A DNA stretch of 47,803 nt, taken from contig DIWF01000030.1 of the NCBI GenBank assembly GCA_002422545.1, positions 1 through 47,803 of the forward strand, given 5' to 3'. This DNA is from Firmicutes bacterium UBA6113 (GTDB lineage: Bacteria; Bacillota; Clostridia; Tissierellales; Sedimentibacteraceae). A program made the position numbers and the translations under genes. Every line of letters starts with the position of its first letter. Position 1 is the first letter of the stretch. The notes beneath the pieces were generated by a model, which saw nothing but the letters and a program-made list of their open reading frames with translations, was not told the origin of the DNA and made no database searches. Positions 33,188 through 42,167 of this stretch are shown here, piece after piece.

Positions 33188-34911
33188 TATGCCACCCCTT
33201 TCTGCTGAGATTCATATACTTCTTTATATATTTCATTTGTTGTTAATAATTCTTCATGTGTTCCAATTCCGTCAATCTTTCCATCGTTAAGAACTATGAT
33301 TTTGTCTGCTTCGCTAACGGATGAAATTCTCTGAGCAATGATTATAGTTGTTGTGTTTTGTAAGTTTTCCTTGAAGCTTTGTCTTATTTTGCTGTCAGTT
33401 GCCGTGTCCACAGCGCTGGTTGAATCGTCAAGAATCAGTATTTTGGGGTTCTTGAGAAGGGCCCTTGCAATACAGATTCTTTGCTTTTGTCCTCCTGAGA
33501 CATTGACGCCGCCCTGGCCTAAATCAGTTTCATAGCCATCAGGCATTGCAGAGATAAAGTCATGAGCTTGTGCTGCTTTGCATGCAGCTATTATTTCCTC
33601 ATCTGTGGCATTTTCATTGCCCCATTTCAGGTTTTCCTTGATTGTTCCTGAAAATAGAACGTTCTTTTGAAGTACCATTGCAACGTTGTTTCTGAGTGAG
33701 TCTAGACTGTAATCCCTAACGTCGTGTCCTCCCACAAGAATTCGGCCATCCAATACATCGTAAAGGCGTGGGATGAGCTGAACCAGTGTTGTTTTTGCTG
33801 AGCCTGTCCCTCCTATGATTCCAACAGTTTCACCGGAATTGATTTCTAAATTTACATTGGAAAGAGTCAGGTTGTCATTTTTTCTTGCATAGCTGAAGCT
33901 TACATTGTCAAAGACAATTGAGCCGTCATTGGCTATAATTTCTGATTCTTTATTGTTCTTAATGTCTATTTCCTCGTCAATAACTTCAAGTATTCTTTTA
34001 ATTGACGCTCTTGACATTACAATTCCAATAAATGCAAAGGAAATCATCATCAGAGACATAAGAATCTGCGAAATGTAGCTTATGAAGCTGAAAAGTTCAC
34101 CTGTCTGCATATCGCCAGAAATAACCAAATTTCCTCCGAACCATGCTATGAGTATGGTACATGAATACATGGTGAACATCATTATAGGCATGCCTGTGAT
34201 GACTATTTTTTCCGCTTTTATTTGAGCGTCCCTCAGAGTGTTGGCTGCATCTTCAAATTTTTCATTTTCATAATCTCTTCTTACAAATGCTTTAACCACA
34301 CGGATTGCCACAAGATTTTCCTGAATTGAAGAGTTCATTGAATCATACTTTTCAAGCATCTTCTGGAATCTTGGAAATGCCAGGTATGATATGATTACCA
34401 TGGCTCCTCCTAAAAAAGGAATTGCAAAGAGAAACACGGCTGAAAGTTTAGCATTTATGGACACTGCCATAACTGTGGCACTTACAAGCATTATAGGGGA
34501 TCTCACAAGCATTCTTATAATCATCATGAATGCAGTCTGAGTGTTTGTCACATCTGCCGTTAGGCGAGTTATGAGTGAAGCTGTGCTGAATTTGTCAACA
34601 TTAGCAAATGAAAAGTCCTGTATTTTGTAAAAAAGTTTTTTTCTGATTCCTGCAGCAAGACCTGTGCTTGCAAGAGAAGCAAAGCGTCCGGACAATGCTC
34701 CGAAAACTAAGGATATTAAAGCCATTAAAACCATGAGGCTTCCGATTTTAGCTATATAAAAAACATCTGCATTTGCAATGCCCACATCTATTATTTTAGC
34801 CATTAAAAATGGTATGAACACTTCAAGTATTACTTCGCCTATAACCATGATTGGCGTCAATAATGCATATTTCTTGTATTTCCCAAGACAGGGAATAATT
34901 TTATCAATCAT
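33187..34911 (-). CDS. ABC exporter half-transporter, degenerate-site subunit
   Basis: This is the 574-residue partner of the downstream half-transporter, with six membrane helices and an ATPase. Walker A is GGTGSAKT (Ala for the usual Gly before Lys), the signature is VSGGQKQR, and Walker B ends LILDDSTSAVD, with Asp in place of the catalytic Glu. One degenerate and one complete site is the hallmark of heterodimeric ABC exporters. It starts four bases after the MarR gene stop, so the three genes form one operon. Confidence 0.9.
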   Translation of the reverse strand: MIDKIIPCLGKYKKYALLTPIMVIGEVILEVFIPFLMAKIIDVGIANADVFYIAKIGSLMVLMALISLVFGALSGRFASLASTGLAAGIRKKLFYKIQDFSFANVDKFSTASLITRLTADVTNTQTAFMMIIRMLVRSPIMLVSATVMAVSINAKLSAVFLFAIPFLGGAMVIISYLAFPRFQKMLEKYDSMNSSIQENLVAIRVVKAFVRRDYENEKFEDAANTLRDAQIKAEKIVITGMPIMMFTMYSCTILIAWFGGNLVISGDMQTGELFSFISYISQILMSLMMISFAFIGIVMSRASIKRILEVIDEEIDIKNNKESEIIANDGSIVFDNVSFSYARKNDNLTLSNVNLEINSGETVGIIGGTGSAKTTLVQLIPRLYDVLDGRILVGGHDVRDYSLDSLRNNVAMVLQKNVLFSGTIKENLKWGNENATDEEIIAACKAAQAHDFISAMPDGYETDLGQGGVNVSGGQKQRICIARALLKNPKILILDDSTSAVDTATDSKIRQSFKENLQNTTTIIIAQRISSVSEADKIIVLNDGKIDGIGTHEELLTTNEIYKEVYESQQKGVA

Positions 34912-34915
34912 TTGA

Positions 34916-35410
34916 TCACTCCTTGATGTTAAATTTTTTTGATTCGTTTCTTAATGCAACAATTGAATAACAGTCTATTTTGCTGTCATCAGAAATGTTT
35001 GATATGAGACGGTCGAGATGTTCTTTAACTGAAAGAAGCTCTTCATCTGAAAAACCATTGAAAAGTTTTTTGTCGAATTCATCAAAACTTTCACGGCACT
35101 TTTTAGCCAGTTCAACGCCTTTTTCGGTCACTGAAAGCATGTTTTTTCTTAAATTCTCCTCATCAATTTGCTTCTTAACAAGACCTGCTTTCTGAAGTCT
35201 TTTTGTGGAAGTGGCAATAGAAGCCGGAGAAACACTCATCAAGTCTGCAATTTCCTTCTGTGTGCATCCGTCATGGTGGATGATGTATTCAAGAATTGGA
35301 AGCTGTCCCATGTACAGGCCTGCTTCTGCTGAAATTCTATTTGCTTCCATACGCCTTAAAATACTAAGCTTTTCAAGACGCCCAACTACTCCTAAAAATT
35401 TTTTGTTCAT
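34916..35410 (-). CDS. MarR-family transcriptional repressor
   Basis: The 164-residue winged-helix regulator has GCTQKEIADLMSVSPASIATSTKRLQKAGLVKK (recognition helix) and the wing RKNMLSVTEKG. It probably represses its own operon with the two ABC exporter genes. Start 35410 is fixed by GGAGGTAAAG upstream. A longer in-frame start at 35479 lies before the predicted transcription start and so cannot be used from this promoter. Two tandem palindromes overlapping that start are the likely operator. Confidence 0.9.
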   Translation of the reverse strand: MNKKFLGVVGRLEKLSILRRMEANRISAEAGLYMGQLPILEYIIHHDGCTQKEIADLMSVSPASIATSTKRLQKAGLVKKQIDEENLRKNMLSVTEKGVELAKKCRESFDEFDKKLFNGFSDEELLSVKEHLDRLISNISDDSKIDCYSIVALRNESKKFNIKE

Positions 35411-35423
35411 CTTTACCTCCATT

Positions 35424-35453
35424 GTTAACTGATTAACAGTTAACCGATTAACA
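35424..35453. promoter_or_regulatory. Tandem MarR-type operator
   Basis: GTTAACTGATTAAC (35424-35437) and GTTAACCGATTAAC (35439-35452) are two 15-bp-spaced copies of GTTAA-N4-TTAAC. They cover the predicted transcription start of the marR-ABC operon. Confidence 0.75.
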
Positions 35454-35459
35454 TTACAT

Positions 35460-35487
35460 ATCATACCACTATAATTCATTATGTCAA
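35460..35487 (-). promoter_or_regulatory. Promoter of the marR-ABC operon
   Basis: Minus strand TTGACA (35487-35482), 16 bp, TATGAT (35465-35460). The start falls near 35453, inside the operator. Confidence 0.75.
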
Positions 35488-35495
35488 GATTTTTT

Positions 35496-35522
35496 TAATA
35501 AAAAAAGCAGCATTAGCTGCTT
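35496..35522 (-). terminator. Terminator downstream of the hemolysin III gene
   Basis: On the minus strand AAGCAGC, loop TAAT, GCTGCTT, then TTTTTATT. It separates the hemolysin III transcript from the marR promoter. Confidence 0.75.
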
Positions 35523-35539
35523 AGATTAATAACATAACA

Positions 35540-35564
35540 CGGGCGGACACAAGATCCGCCCCGG
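35540..35564 (+). repeat. Dispersed element fragment (linker plus hairpin B)
   Basis: CGGGCGGACAC...GATCCGCCCCGG is preceded by linker-like TTAATAACATAACA. Hairpin A is missing. Confidence 0.75.
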
Positions 35565-35607
35565 AATGGTAAATTTGACATTTAGCAGTGTTTTGATATC
35601 AGGAAAT

Positions 35608-35689
35608 GTAGGGGAGGACCTCGTGTCCTCCCGAAGATAACAAAATTATTGAATTAATAACACGGGCGGATACAAGATCCGCCCCTACG
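35608..35689 (+). repeat. Dispersed two-hairpin element, long form
   Basis: Hairpin A (35608-35633), a linker containing AACAAAATTATTGAATTAAT, and hairpin B, CGGGCGGATAC...CCGCCCCTACG (35663-35689). One of the best-preserved copies. Confidence 0.85.
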
Positions 35690-35744
35690 ATTTGTGGAAA
35701 ATTAGGTTTGTCAATAGTCTTAAGCGGCTAAGGTGCTTTATATT

Positions 35745-36383
35745 TTATGCCACGTAGTAATACATCATGATGAAATGGCAGAAGGTTCCTGCCAGTACAA
35801 ACAAGTGGAAAAGCTCATGAAATCCAAAATATGTATTATTGAAGTTTGGTTTCTTGATTCCGTAAATTGTTCCTCCAATGGTGTATGAAATGCCACCCAT
35901 TACAAGCCAGAACATTCCTCCTGCAGGCATGTTCTTTGCCAGAGGGGAAAGTACAAGCACTGCAAGCCAGCCCATAGCTATGTACATAAGCGAGCTCACC
36001 CAGTTTGGAGCCTTTATCCAAAATATTTTTACAAACACTCCAATAAGTGTTATGGACCACACCAGTGCGAGGAGCCTGTAGCCTGCGCTATTGTTCAGTA
36101 CAAGCATGCACATAGGTGTGTAAGTTCCTGCAATCAAAACAAATATCATGATGTGGTCAAGCTTACGCATAACAAGCTTTGCTTTTTGTTTTGATTTGTC
36201 GATGAAGTGGTAAATTGTGCTTGCCGAATAGAGCAATATCATGCTCAATCCAAATATTAAAAATGCAACTGCAGTCATAATGTTGTTAGCATTTCCCAAA
36301 AGCAAAAATGTTCCCACAACTCCGAAAACAGCTCCTCCAAGATGAGTGAGGGCGCTGGTAATTTCTTTTTTATCCTGATTCAT
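35745..36383 (-). CDS. trhA: Hemolysin III family membrane protein (TrhA/PAQR-like)
   Basis: A seven-helix membrane protein of 212 residues with the family's metal-binding features: SASTIYHF after helix 2, KLDHIMIFVLIAGTYTP, and the C-terminal HELFHLFVLAGTFCHF. Bacterial members affect membrane fluidity/lipid balance; the hemolysin name is historical. ATG 36383 follows AGGAGG. A promoter lies upstream with a perfect palindrome at the start site, suggesting a dedicated repressor. Confidence 0.9.
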   Translation of the reverse strand: MNQDKKEITSALTHLGGAVFGVVGTFLLLGNANNIMTAVAFLIFGLSMILLYSASTIYHFIDKSKQKAKLVMRKLDHIMIFVLIAGTYTPMCMLVLNNSAGYRLLALVWSITLIGVFVKIFWIKAPNWVSSLMYIAMGWLAVLVLSPLAKNMPAGGMFWLVMGGISYTIGGTIYGIKKPNFNNTYFGFHELFHLFVLAGTFCHFIMMYYYVA

Positions 36384-36406
36384 TCCTGCCTCCTATGTAG
36401 TTTTAA

Positions 36407-36425
36407 TAACTATATTATATAGTTA
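36407..36425. promoter_or_regulatory. Palindromic operator candidate at the trhA start site
   Basis: TAACTATATTATATAGTTA is a perfect 19-bp palindrome covering the predicted transcription start of the hemolysin III gene. Confidence 0.55.
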
Positions 36426-36453
36426 TAATATGCTCTTTTTGATTATATGTCAA
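36425..36453 (-). promoter_or_regulatory. Promoter of the hemolysin III gene
   Basis: Minus strand TTGACA (36453-36448), 17 bp, TATTAT (36430-36425). Confidence 0.75.
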
Positions 36454-36775
36454 CAGTAATATTGAAATTAAAGAATTATATTATTTATGCAAGGTTCTGT
36501 CAACATAATAGCATTAATCTTTTCTATAATATGTTGCTAAAATAAAACATTACTATTATTACTAAAATTCTGCAATTTATTTTAGTGCACCTAAGAACTG
36601 CAAATGAAAAATCAAAAAATAACCGTATAAACAGACATAATTAAATAAAATAAGTCAAATGTGTTGCTTTTTTTATTTAATTAGGATATTATAAGGTAAA
36701 ATAAAATAGATTCTGAAATATGTATACGAGTTGCCTTAGCATGCTTTGGAAAAAGAAAAGAGACTAATTTAAAAT
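36454..36775. other. A+T-rich leader region of the DEAD-box gene
   Basis: No gene is seen in these 320 bp. They should hold the promoter and a long leader of the DEAD-box helicase, as is common for cold-responsive RNA helicases. No clear promoter pair or terminator could be fixed. Confidence 0.35.
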
Positions 36776-38089
36776 ATGAAATTTGAAAACTTAAATGTAA
36801 TTGAACCAATCTTAAGAGCCTTATCGGATGAAGGATACGAAGCACCTTCCCCAATACAGGAACAATCAATACCTCCAGTTCTTGAAGGAAGAGATTTGCT
36901 TGGATGTGCCCAGACAGGCACAGGAAAAACAGCAGCATTTGCTGTTCCAATCATACAAAAAATATATACGCAAAAAAACAAAGGAATCAAAAGACAAATA
37001 CAATCCTTGATATTAACCCCAACAAGAGAACTTGCAGTTCAAATTGAAGATAATTTTAAAGCATACGGAAAATATACAGGTTTAAAATACCTTTCTATTT
37101 TCGGAGGAGTTTCACAAAATCCTCAGACAGATGCTCTGCGAAGAGGAGTAGATGTTCTCATAGCTACGCCTGGAAGACTCATGGACTTAATCAATCAAAG
37201 ACAGGTCAATCTTCAAAATGTAAAAGTATTTGTGCTTGACGAAGCAGACCGCATGCTGGACATGGGCTTCATTCACGATGTAAAGAAAATAATTTCTTAT
37301 ATTCCGCAGGAAAGACAGACATTGTTTTTCTCTGCAACAATGCCTAAGGAAATTTCAGACCTTGTGAATTCAATTTTATCCAATCCTGTGAAGGTTGCAG
37401 TAACACCTGTTTCATCTACTGTTGATACAATAGAGCAATGTGTTTATTTTGTTGATAAAAACAACAAGAAAAAATTGCTTGTGAATTTATTAAATTCAGA
37501 TGAAATTTCTTCAGCACTTGTTTTTACCCGCACAAAATATGATGCGGACAAAGTTGTGAAGGAACTTGCAGCAAATAAAATAAATTCTCTTGCTATTCAC
37601 GGAGACAAATCTCAGAATGCAAGACAAAATGCCTTGAACAGCTTTAAAAAAGGCGAGATTAAAGTGCTGGTGGCTACAGACATAGCAGCAAGGGGAATAG
37701 ACATAAATGAATTGTCCCATGTAATAAACTTCAATCTGCCGAATCTGCCGGAAACTTATGTTCACAGAATAGGAAGAACGGGCAGAGCAGGTATGAGCGG
37801 AACTGCAATATCATTTTGCGAATACGAAGAAAAGCCATTCTTGAAGGATATACAAAAATTGATAAAGAAAAATATTGAAGTGGTTAAAGATCATCCTTAT
37901 CCCATGGTTATAAACTGTGTTGTTCCTAAAGCTGAGAAAGCCATGAATAGACAAAAAGTTGAAAAAATAGAAACTGAAATAGCAAGAAGCAGAAAAAGTG
38001 CCCACAAGGGCTCTTCATACAGAGGAAGTACTAAAGGAAGTTCAAACAAAGGGAATTCCAAAAAATCTTATGTGAGAAGCGGAAAATAA
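36776..38089 (+). CDS. DEAD-box ATP-dependent RNA helicase
   Basis: The 437-residue helicase has a full motif set: Q-motif PSPIQEQSIPP, Walker A AQTGTGKT, PTRELA, VLDEADRMLDMGF (motif II), FSATMP (motif III), ATDIAARGIDI and HRIGRTGRAG (motif VI). A basic, Ser/Gly/Lys-rich tail (about 400-437) should bind RNA. It is of the RhlE/CshA type, with roles in RNA folding, ribosome assembly or decay, often at low temperature. The nearby cold shock gene fits. Its ribosome binding site is weak (AAGAGA, far from the ATG). Confidence 0.93.
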   Translation: MKFENLNVIEPILRALSDEGYEAPSPIQEQSIPPVLEGRDLLGCAQTGTGKTAAFAVPIIQKIYTQKNKGIKRQIQSLILTPTRELAVQIEDNFKAYGKYTGLKYLSIFGGVSQNPQTDALRRGVDVLIATPGRLMDLINQRQVNLQNVKVFVLDEADRMLDMGFIHDVKKIISYIPQERQTLFFSATMPKEISDLVNSILSNPVKVAVTPVSSTVDTIEQCVYFVDKNNKKKLLVNLLNSDEISSALVFTRTKYDADKVVKELAANKINSLAIHGDKSQNARQNALNSFKKGEIKVLVATDIAARGIDINELSHVINFNLPNLPETYVHRIGRTGRAGMSGTAISFCEYEEKPFLKDIQKLIKKNIEVVKDHPYPMVINCVVPKAEKAMNRQKVEKIETEIARSRKSAHKGSSYRGSTKGSSNKGNSKKSYVRSGK

Positions 38090-38100
38090 TACTACAATAC

Positions 38101-38124
38101 AAAGGCGGCCAGACCGTCTTTTAT
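38101..38124 (+). terminator. Terminator of the DEAD-box gene
   Basis: AAAGGCGG, loop CCAGA, CCGTCTTT with one G-T pair, then TTATT. Confidence 0.65.
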
Positions 38125-38168
38125 TATGCCAATTTTCATACTGTTTTAAAAATATGCTAGATCAGTGT

Positions 38169-38194
38169 GTAGGGGAGGGCCTTGTGCCCTCCCG
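38169..38194 (+). repeat. Dispersed hairpin A, single
   Basis: GTAGGGGAGGGCC...CCCTCCCG lies between two convergent terminators. Confidence 0.8.
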
Positions 38195-38227
38195 AATGTT
38201 TGTAAATGCAAGCATTTTTAAAAAAAG

Positions 38228-38258
38228 CAAAAAAATAAAAAATCGGGTTTCCCCGATT
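38228..38258 (-). terminator. Terminator of the cold shock gene
   Basis: On the minus strand AATCGGG, loop GAAA, CCCGATT, then a T-rich tail (TTTTATTTTTTT). Confidence 0.85.
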
Positions 38259-38280
38259 TTAAACGTTTACGCTATGCTAT

Positions 38281-38481
38281 TTATATTATAGTAACATTAG
38301 CTGCCTGGTCGCCTCTGCTGCCTTGAGTAATATCAAAGCTAACTGACTGACCTTCTTCTAATGATTTATATCCGTTTCCTTGGATAGCTGAAAAATGAAC
38401 GAATACGTCATTTCCATTATCTCTTGTTATAAATCCAAATCCTTTTTCTGCGTTAAACCATTTAACTGTACCTTTATTCAT
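38281..38481 (-). CDS. Cold shock protein (CspA family)
   Basis: The 66-residue single cold shock domain has both RNA-binding motifs, KGFGFI (RNP1) and DVFVHF (RNP2). It should act as an RNA chaperone/antiterminator. Start 38481 follows AGGAGGTACCTC; a longer in-frame start at 38511 would add a non-family extension. A promoter about 127 nt upstream gives the long leader typical of cold shock mRNAs. Confidence 0.95.
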   Translation of the reverse strand: MNKGTVKWFNAEKGFGFITRDNGNDVFVHFSAIQGNGYKSLEEGQSVSFDITQGSRGDQAANVTII

Positions 38482-38614
38482 GAGGTACCTCCTAATTATT
38501 ATTGTATTCAAATTGCAAATAAAGAATTCACATATTTTTACAAACTATATACAAAACATATATATAATCTCTAAAAACATGTGAAATCAATAAATACATC
38601 CGTAATACTTTACT

Positions 38615-38642
38615 AATATAACATAGGAACAATTTAAGTCAA
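38615..38642 (-). promoter_or_regulatory. Promoter of the cold shock gene
   Basis: Minus strand TTGACT (38642-38637), 16 bp, TATATT (38620-38615) with TGT before the -10. Confidence 0.7.
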
Positions 38643-38689
38643 TACATTTTTTGCATTTTTTAAAAAATATTTTTAAATTATTTTAAAAA

Positions 38690-39616
38690 TTAAAACTTGT
38701 ATCTTTCAGTCCATGCATTTTTCATGTCATTAATATTTAAACCTTCGATTGAATCCTGTATGCTGTCAATTAAATCATCCATTGATTGATTTATTTCTTT
38801 CCCGTTAATTGTCAGGATATGAAAATTAGAATACACGTTTAAATCCATAACGGATTTAAGCGTTACATTTGCAGGCATATGTTCACGGTTGCCAGAAAAG
38901 AATCCAACTGCCATGTTTGCACTGCATAAGTCTGACTGAATGTTTATTTCTGCCGGGTTTATAAAAATTTTAGGAATCACTCCATAGGACTTGAGTTTGT
39001 CCGTAAATGGTCCATAATGTTTCGTATCTTCGCTTAAAGCTATGACTCTATCGTTTTTTAAATCATTTAAAGATATTGACTCACATGCTGACAGAGGATG
39101 GCTGTTGCTTATAACAGCAAATATTTCAGTTTTGCAGTACAAGGATGACTTGAATTCCTTTTCATTATAAGGGGCTGTACATATGCATATGTCAACTTCA
39201 CCAGACAAAAGTGCCTGTTCGCATTTTAAGTCAGGATATTTTTTGAAAATTACATTTACATTGGGATGTGAACTCATAAAGTTGCTTAGAAAGTTTTTAG
39301 GCAGCATGAAAAAAATCCCTTCTGCATAACCAACGGACAAAGTCTCTTTGTTTGAATTTTTTGAAATGCGAATTTGATGAATTATCAAATTGTATTGTTC
39401 TATTATGCCGCTTCCGTAAACTTTTAAAATTTCACCGTATTCTGTTGTTTCAAGTCCGTTTGCAGTTCTTTTAAACAAAGGTGCGTCAAATTCCTCTTCC
39501 AGTTTACTTATTGCTTTGCTTAATCCCTGCTGTGATATGTATAAATTTTTAGCTGCCTTGGAGATGTTTTTGTATTCACAGGTTTCCAGGAAAAGCTGCA
39601 GTGTTCGTATATCCAT
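38690..39616 (-). CDS. LysR-family transcriptional regulator
   Basis: The 308-residue LTTR has an N-terminal winged helix (LQLFLETCEYKNISKAAKNLYISQQGLSKAISKLE) and a periplasmic-binding-like effector domain from about 90 (LSVGYAEGIFFMLP, VDICICTAPYNE). It is divergent from the second flavoprotein reductase, with 163 bp between the starts, the classic layout for a regulator of its neighbour. The effector may be the reductase substrate (inference). Start 39616 is used because GAGGT lies 6 nt upstream; ATG 39628 overlaps that site. TATAAT at 39650-39645 is a likely -10. Confidence 0.9.
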   Translation of the reverse strand: MDIRTLQLFLETCEYKNISKAAKNLYISQQGLSKAISKLEEEFDAPLFKRTANGLETTEYGEILKVYGSGIIEQYNLIIHQIRISKNSNKETLSVGYAEGIFFMLPKNFLSNFMSSHPNVNVIFKKYPDLKCEQALLSGEVDICICTAPYNEKEFKSSLYCKTEIFAVISNSHPLSACESISLNDLKNDRVIALSEDTKHYGPFTDKLKSYGVIPKIFINPAEINIQSDLCSANMAVGFFSGNREHMPANVTLKSVMDLNVYSNFHILTINGKEINQSMDDLIDSIQDSIEGLNINDMKNAWTERYKF

Positions 39617-39779
39617 ATTGTACCTCATTTAGCTTAATACAATTATTATACCGTTATTTGTTCATGAAAGCTACAAAATTTAGTTGTATTTTATTTAACA
39701 ATTATGTGTTTTACAATGAGTGTTATAGCTATTATTCTTGTGTCAGGGAAGAAAATAAATTTAAAAAGGTGGAGATGTT

Positions 39780-42044
39780 ATGAAATCAATGAATAAGTTT
39801 ATAAGCCTCTTGCTTTGCACATTGTTAATATTTTCTCTCTTCGGCTGCACAAAGACTGAAGAAACAGTTAAGCTGGAAGAAAACAATGGGCAAGAAGCTC
39901 AAACTGCAACGTATACTGCAGAAGCTAAAGGATTTGGAGGTACAGTTACAGTTTCAGGAACATTCAAGGATAATGTTCTTCAGGACCTGACAATTGAAGC
40001 TGCAGATGAAACAAAGGATATCGGAGGAAAGGCTGCAGAAAGCCTTAAGGCAGCCATACTTGAAGCGAAATCAGCAGATGTGGACACAGTATCAGGTGCA
40101 ACTTATACCAGCGAAGCAGTTTTATCTGCTGCAAAAAAAGTGTTCAATCAGGCAGCAGGCATTGAAGAAACTGCAGAAATCAAAATGAAACCAGGAACCT
40201 ACACAGGTTCTGCAAAAGGTTACAGCGGAATAATCAAGGCTACTGTAGAAGTGTCTGAAAATGAAATTCTCTCAATAAAGCTGGAAAACACAATAAACGA
40301 AGACAGTACAATTCAGCCCGACCAGCCTATGTACATAATGCAGAATATTGCTGTAAGGGAACTGGATCAGATTTTTTACGATGTTGAAAAATTGCTTCCT
40401 GAAAGAATTATAGCTGCACAGTCCTTAAGCGTGGACACAATATCTGGAGCTACTGCAAGCAGCAACGGAGCAATTTCTGCCGTTAAAAATGCAGTGAAGG
40501 AAGCTGGTGCTGATCCGGAAACTTTCAACAAAACAATTGCAAAAAATGATGCTCAGAAAACATATGATTGTGATATTGTCGTGGTCGGCGGCGGAACTGC
40601 AGGAGCTACTGCTGCGGCACAGGCAAAGGAACTGGGAGCCAAAGTTGTATTGATAGAAAAATCAGCAAGACTTGGAGGAACAGGAGGACTGTCTGCAGGT
40701 CCAATGGCTCTTAATACAGATGCACAGCTTGCACTGGGCCTGGAAGCAGATACAAAAGCTTATTATGACCATTATGATGAATTGATGCACTGGTCAATCA
40801 AGGGCTCTTTGTTCAGCCAGCTTCTCAACAAGTCAGCGGATACTTTTGACTGGCTTAACGCAAACGGAGTAAAACTTATTCCTGACACTGGATGGTTTGC
40901 CCAGACACATGGAAAGACTTCACTTACATGCTATACAGCTCTTCCATACATGGGGCTTGAAGTAAGAAGCTATTTTGAAGACCTTGTGAGCGAAGTAGAC
41001 AATGTGTTGTTGGAAACAACGGCAACTTCTCTTATAAAAGATGCTGATGGAAAAGTTACAGGTGTTATGGCAGAAAAGTATGACGGAACAAAAATCACTG
41101 TAAATGCAAAGGCAGTTATTATGGCAACAGGAGGTTTCGGCGGAAACGAAGAAATGATGCAGGAAAAATTAGGAGCTGTTTATAACCTTCTTGGCGTAAG
41201 ACAAAATGACGGTTCTGGTCTTAAAATGATGCTTGATGCAGGTGCAAAAGAATACAACGCTTCGGCAATATGCACCCATGCCATAGGAATTCCTGGTGAA
41301 GTAACTGGATTTAACGGATTTGACAGAACAATACCATATTCGCTCATTACAAGTGCAGCTCTTCTTCAGGTTAATGATAATGGTGAACGTTTCATGAACG
41401 AAGAAGTTCAAGACACAGATATGACAAGAGGTTCTGTAATGCATGCAGCGCAGGGATCATATTACTACGTGGTTCTTTCACAAAAACAAGTTGATGCAAT
41501 AAAAGAAAAGGGAACAAGTGCTGTTGGACAGCAGTATGATCCTATGGCATTCAGCTTCCAGTATATCTCAGCAGGCAAGGATGTACCTATGACCAACATT
41601 CAGGCAGTTCTTGAGGCAGCAGTAAAAGAGGAGCTGGCATACAAAGGTGCCACACTTGAAGAACTTGCACAAAATGCAGGAATGGATCCTGAAATTCTCA
41701 AAATGAACGTAAAAAAATATGATGAGTCATGTAATGCAGGCAAGGATGAAATATTCGACAAGACTGTAAGTGAACTCAATGCTCTAGGAGAAGGACCTTA
41801 CTATGCAGTCAAAGGAACTACTGTCGCATACTGTACAGTTGGCGGAGTTGAAACAGCCATGAACCTGCAGGTTATGAATGAAGACGGTCAGTTAATAGAT
41901 GGTCTTTATGCAGCAGGAGTTGAATCCATAGGAAACATTATGGATGGAAAAGGCTATACAAATGTATCCGGAATTGCTCTTTCATGGGGTTTCAATTCAG
42001 GGAGAATTGCAGCTGAAAACGCTGTTGGAGCTATAAACAAATAA
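39780..42044 (+). CDS. FAD-dependent lipoprotein with two FMN-binding domains, diverged active site
   Basis: The 754-residue protein is built like extracytoplasmic enoate reductases. It has a lipobox LFGC (Cys about 23), an FMN-binding domain with DTVSGAT (about 101-107), a second with DTISGAT (about 219-225), then a FAD_binding_2 domain (VVGGGTAGATAAAQA, from about 265). Against the first reductase and Shewanella Fcc3, the catalytic residues are replaced: Glu/Arg pair by Ser/Thr (SLITSAALLQVN), the acid Arg by Asp (NEEVQDTD), His504 by Cys (AYCTVGGV), and Arg545 lost (MDGKGYTNVSG). Only the first His is kept (THAIG). It should accept another substrate. The divergent LysR gene suggests substrate induction. 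ATG follows GGTGGAG. Confidence 0.85.
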   Translation: MKSMNKFISLLLCTLLIFSLFGCTKTEETVKLEENNGQEAQTATYTAEAKGFGGTVTVSGTFKDNVLQDLTIEAADETKDIGGKAAESLKAAILEAKSADVDTVSGATYTSEAVLSAAKKVFNQAAGIEETAEIKMKPGTYTGSAKGYSGIIKATVEVSENEILSIKLENTINEDSTIQPDQPMYIMQNIAVRELDQIFYDVEKLLPERIIAAQSLSVDTISGATASSNGAISAVKNAVKEAGADPETFNKTIAKNDAQKTYDCDIVVVGGGTAGATAAAQAKELGAKVVLIEKSARLGGTGGLSAGPMALNTDAQLALGLEADTKAYYDHYDELMHWSIKGSLFSQLLNKSADTFDWLNANGVKLIPDTGWFAQTHGKTSLTCYTALPYMGLEVRSYFEDLVSEVDNVLLETTATSLIKDADGKVTGVMAEKYDGTKITVNAKAVIMATGGFGGNEEMMQEKLGAVYNLLGVRQNDGSGLKMMLDAGAKEYNASAICTHAIGIPGEVTGFNGFDRTIPYSLITSAALLQVNDNGERFMNEEVQDTDMTRGSVMHAAQGSYYYVVLSQKQVDAIKEKGTSAVGQQYDPMAFSFQYISAGKDVPMTNIQAVLEAAVKEELAYKGATLEELAQNAGMDPEILKMNVKKYDESCNAGKDEIFDKTVSELNALGEGPYYAVKGTTVAYCTVGGVETAMNLQVMNEDGQLIDGLYAAGVESIGNIMDGKGYTNVSGIALSWGFNSGRIAAENAVGAINK

Positions 42045-42050
42045 TATAGA

Positions 42051-42083
42051 GGAATGGAGGCGTTATAGCCTTCATTCCTTTTG
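42051..42083 (+). terminator. Terminator of the second reductase gene
   Basis: GGAATGGAGGC, loop GTTATA, GCCTTCATTCC with one mismatch, then TTTTG. Confidence 0.85.
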
Positions 42084-42132
42084 ACATATTTATATATACA
42101 TATGAATATTTTAAAATTTTTTAAAAAAATTG

Positions 42133-42161
42133 TTGACAAAGAAAACGCAATGGTTTAATAT
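42133..42161 (+). promoter_or_regulatory. Promoter of the T-box transcript
   Basis: TTGACA (42133-42138), 17 bp, TAATAT (42156-42161). The start is predicted near 42168. Confidence 0.8.
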
Positions 42162-42167
42162 AACCAT

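Noticed and set aside
28444..35689. CRISPR array
   Set aside because: Repeats are palindromic, irregularly spaced, and separated by genes or by a conserved linker rather than unique spacers.
39601..39783. Short plus-strand frame between lysR and the second reductase
   Set aside because: It lies in the divergent promoter region without a ribosome binding site, and overlaps the lysR start.
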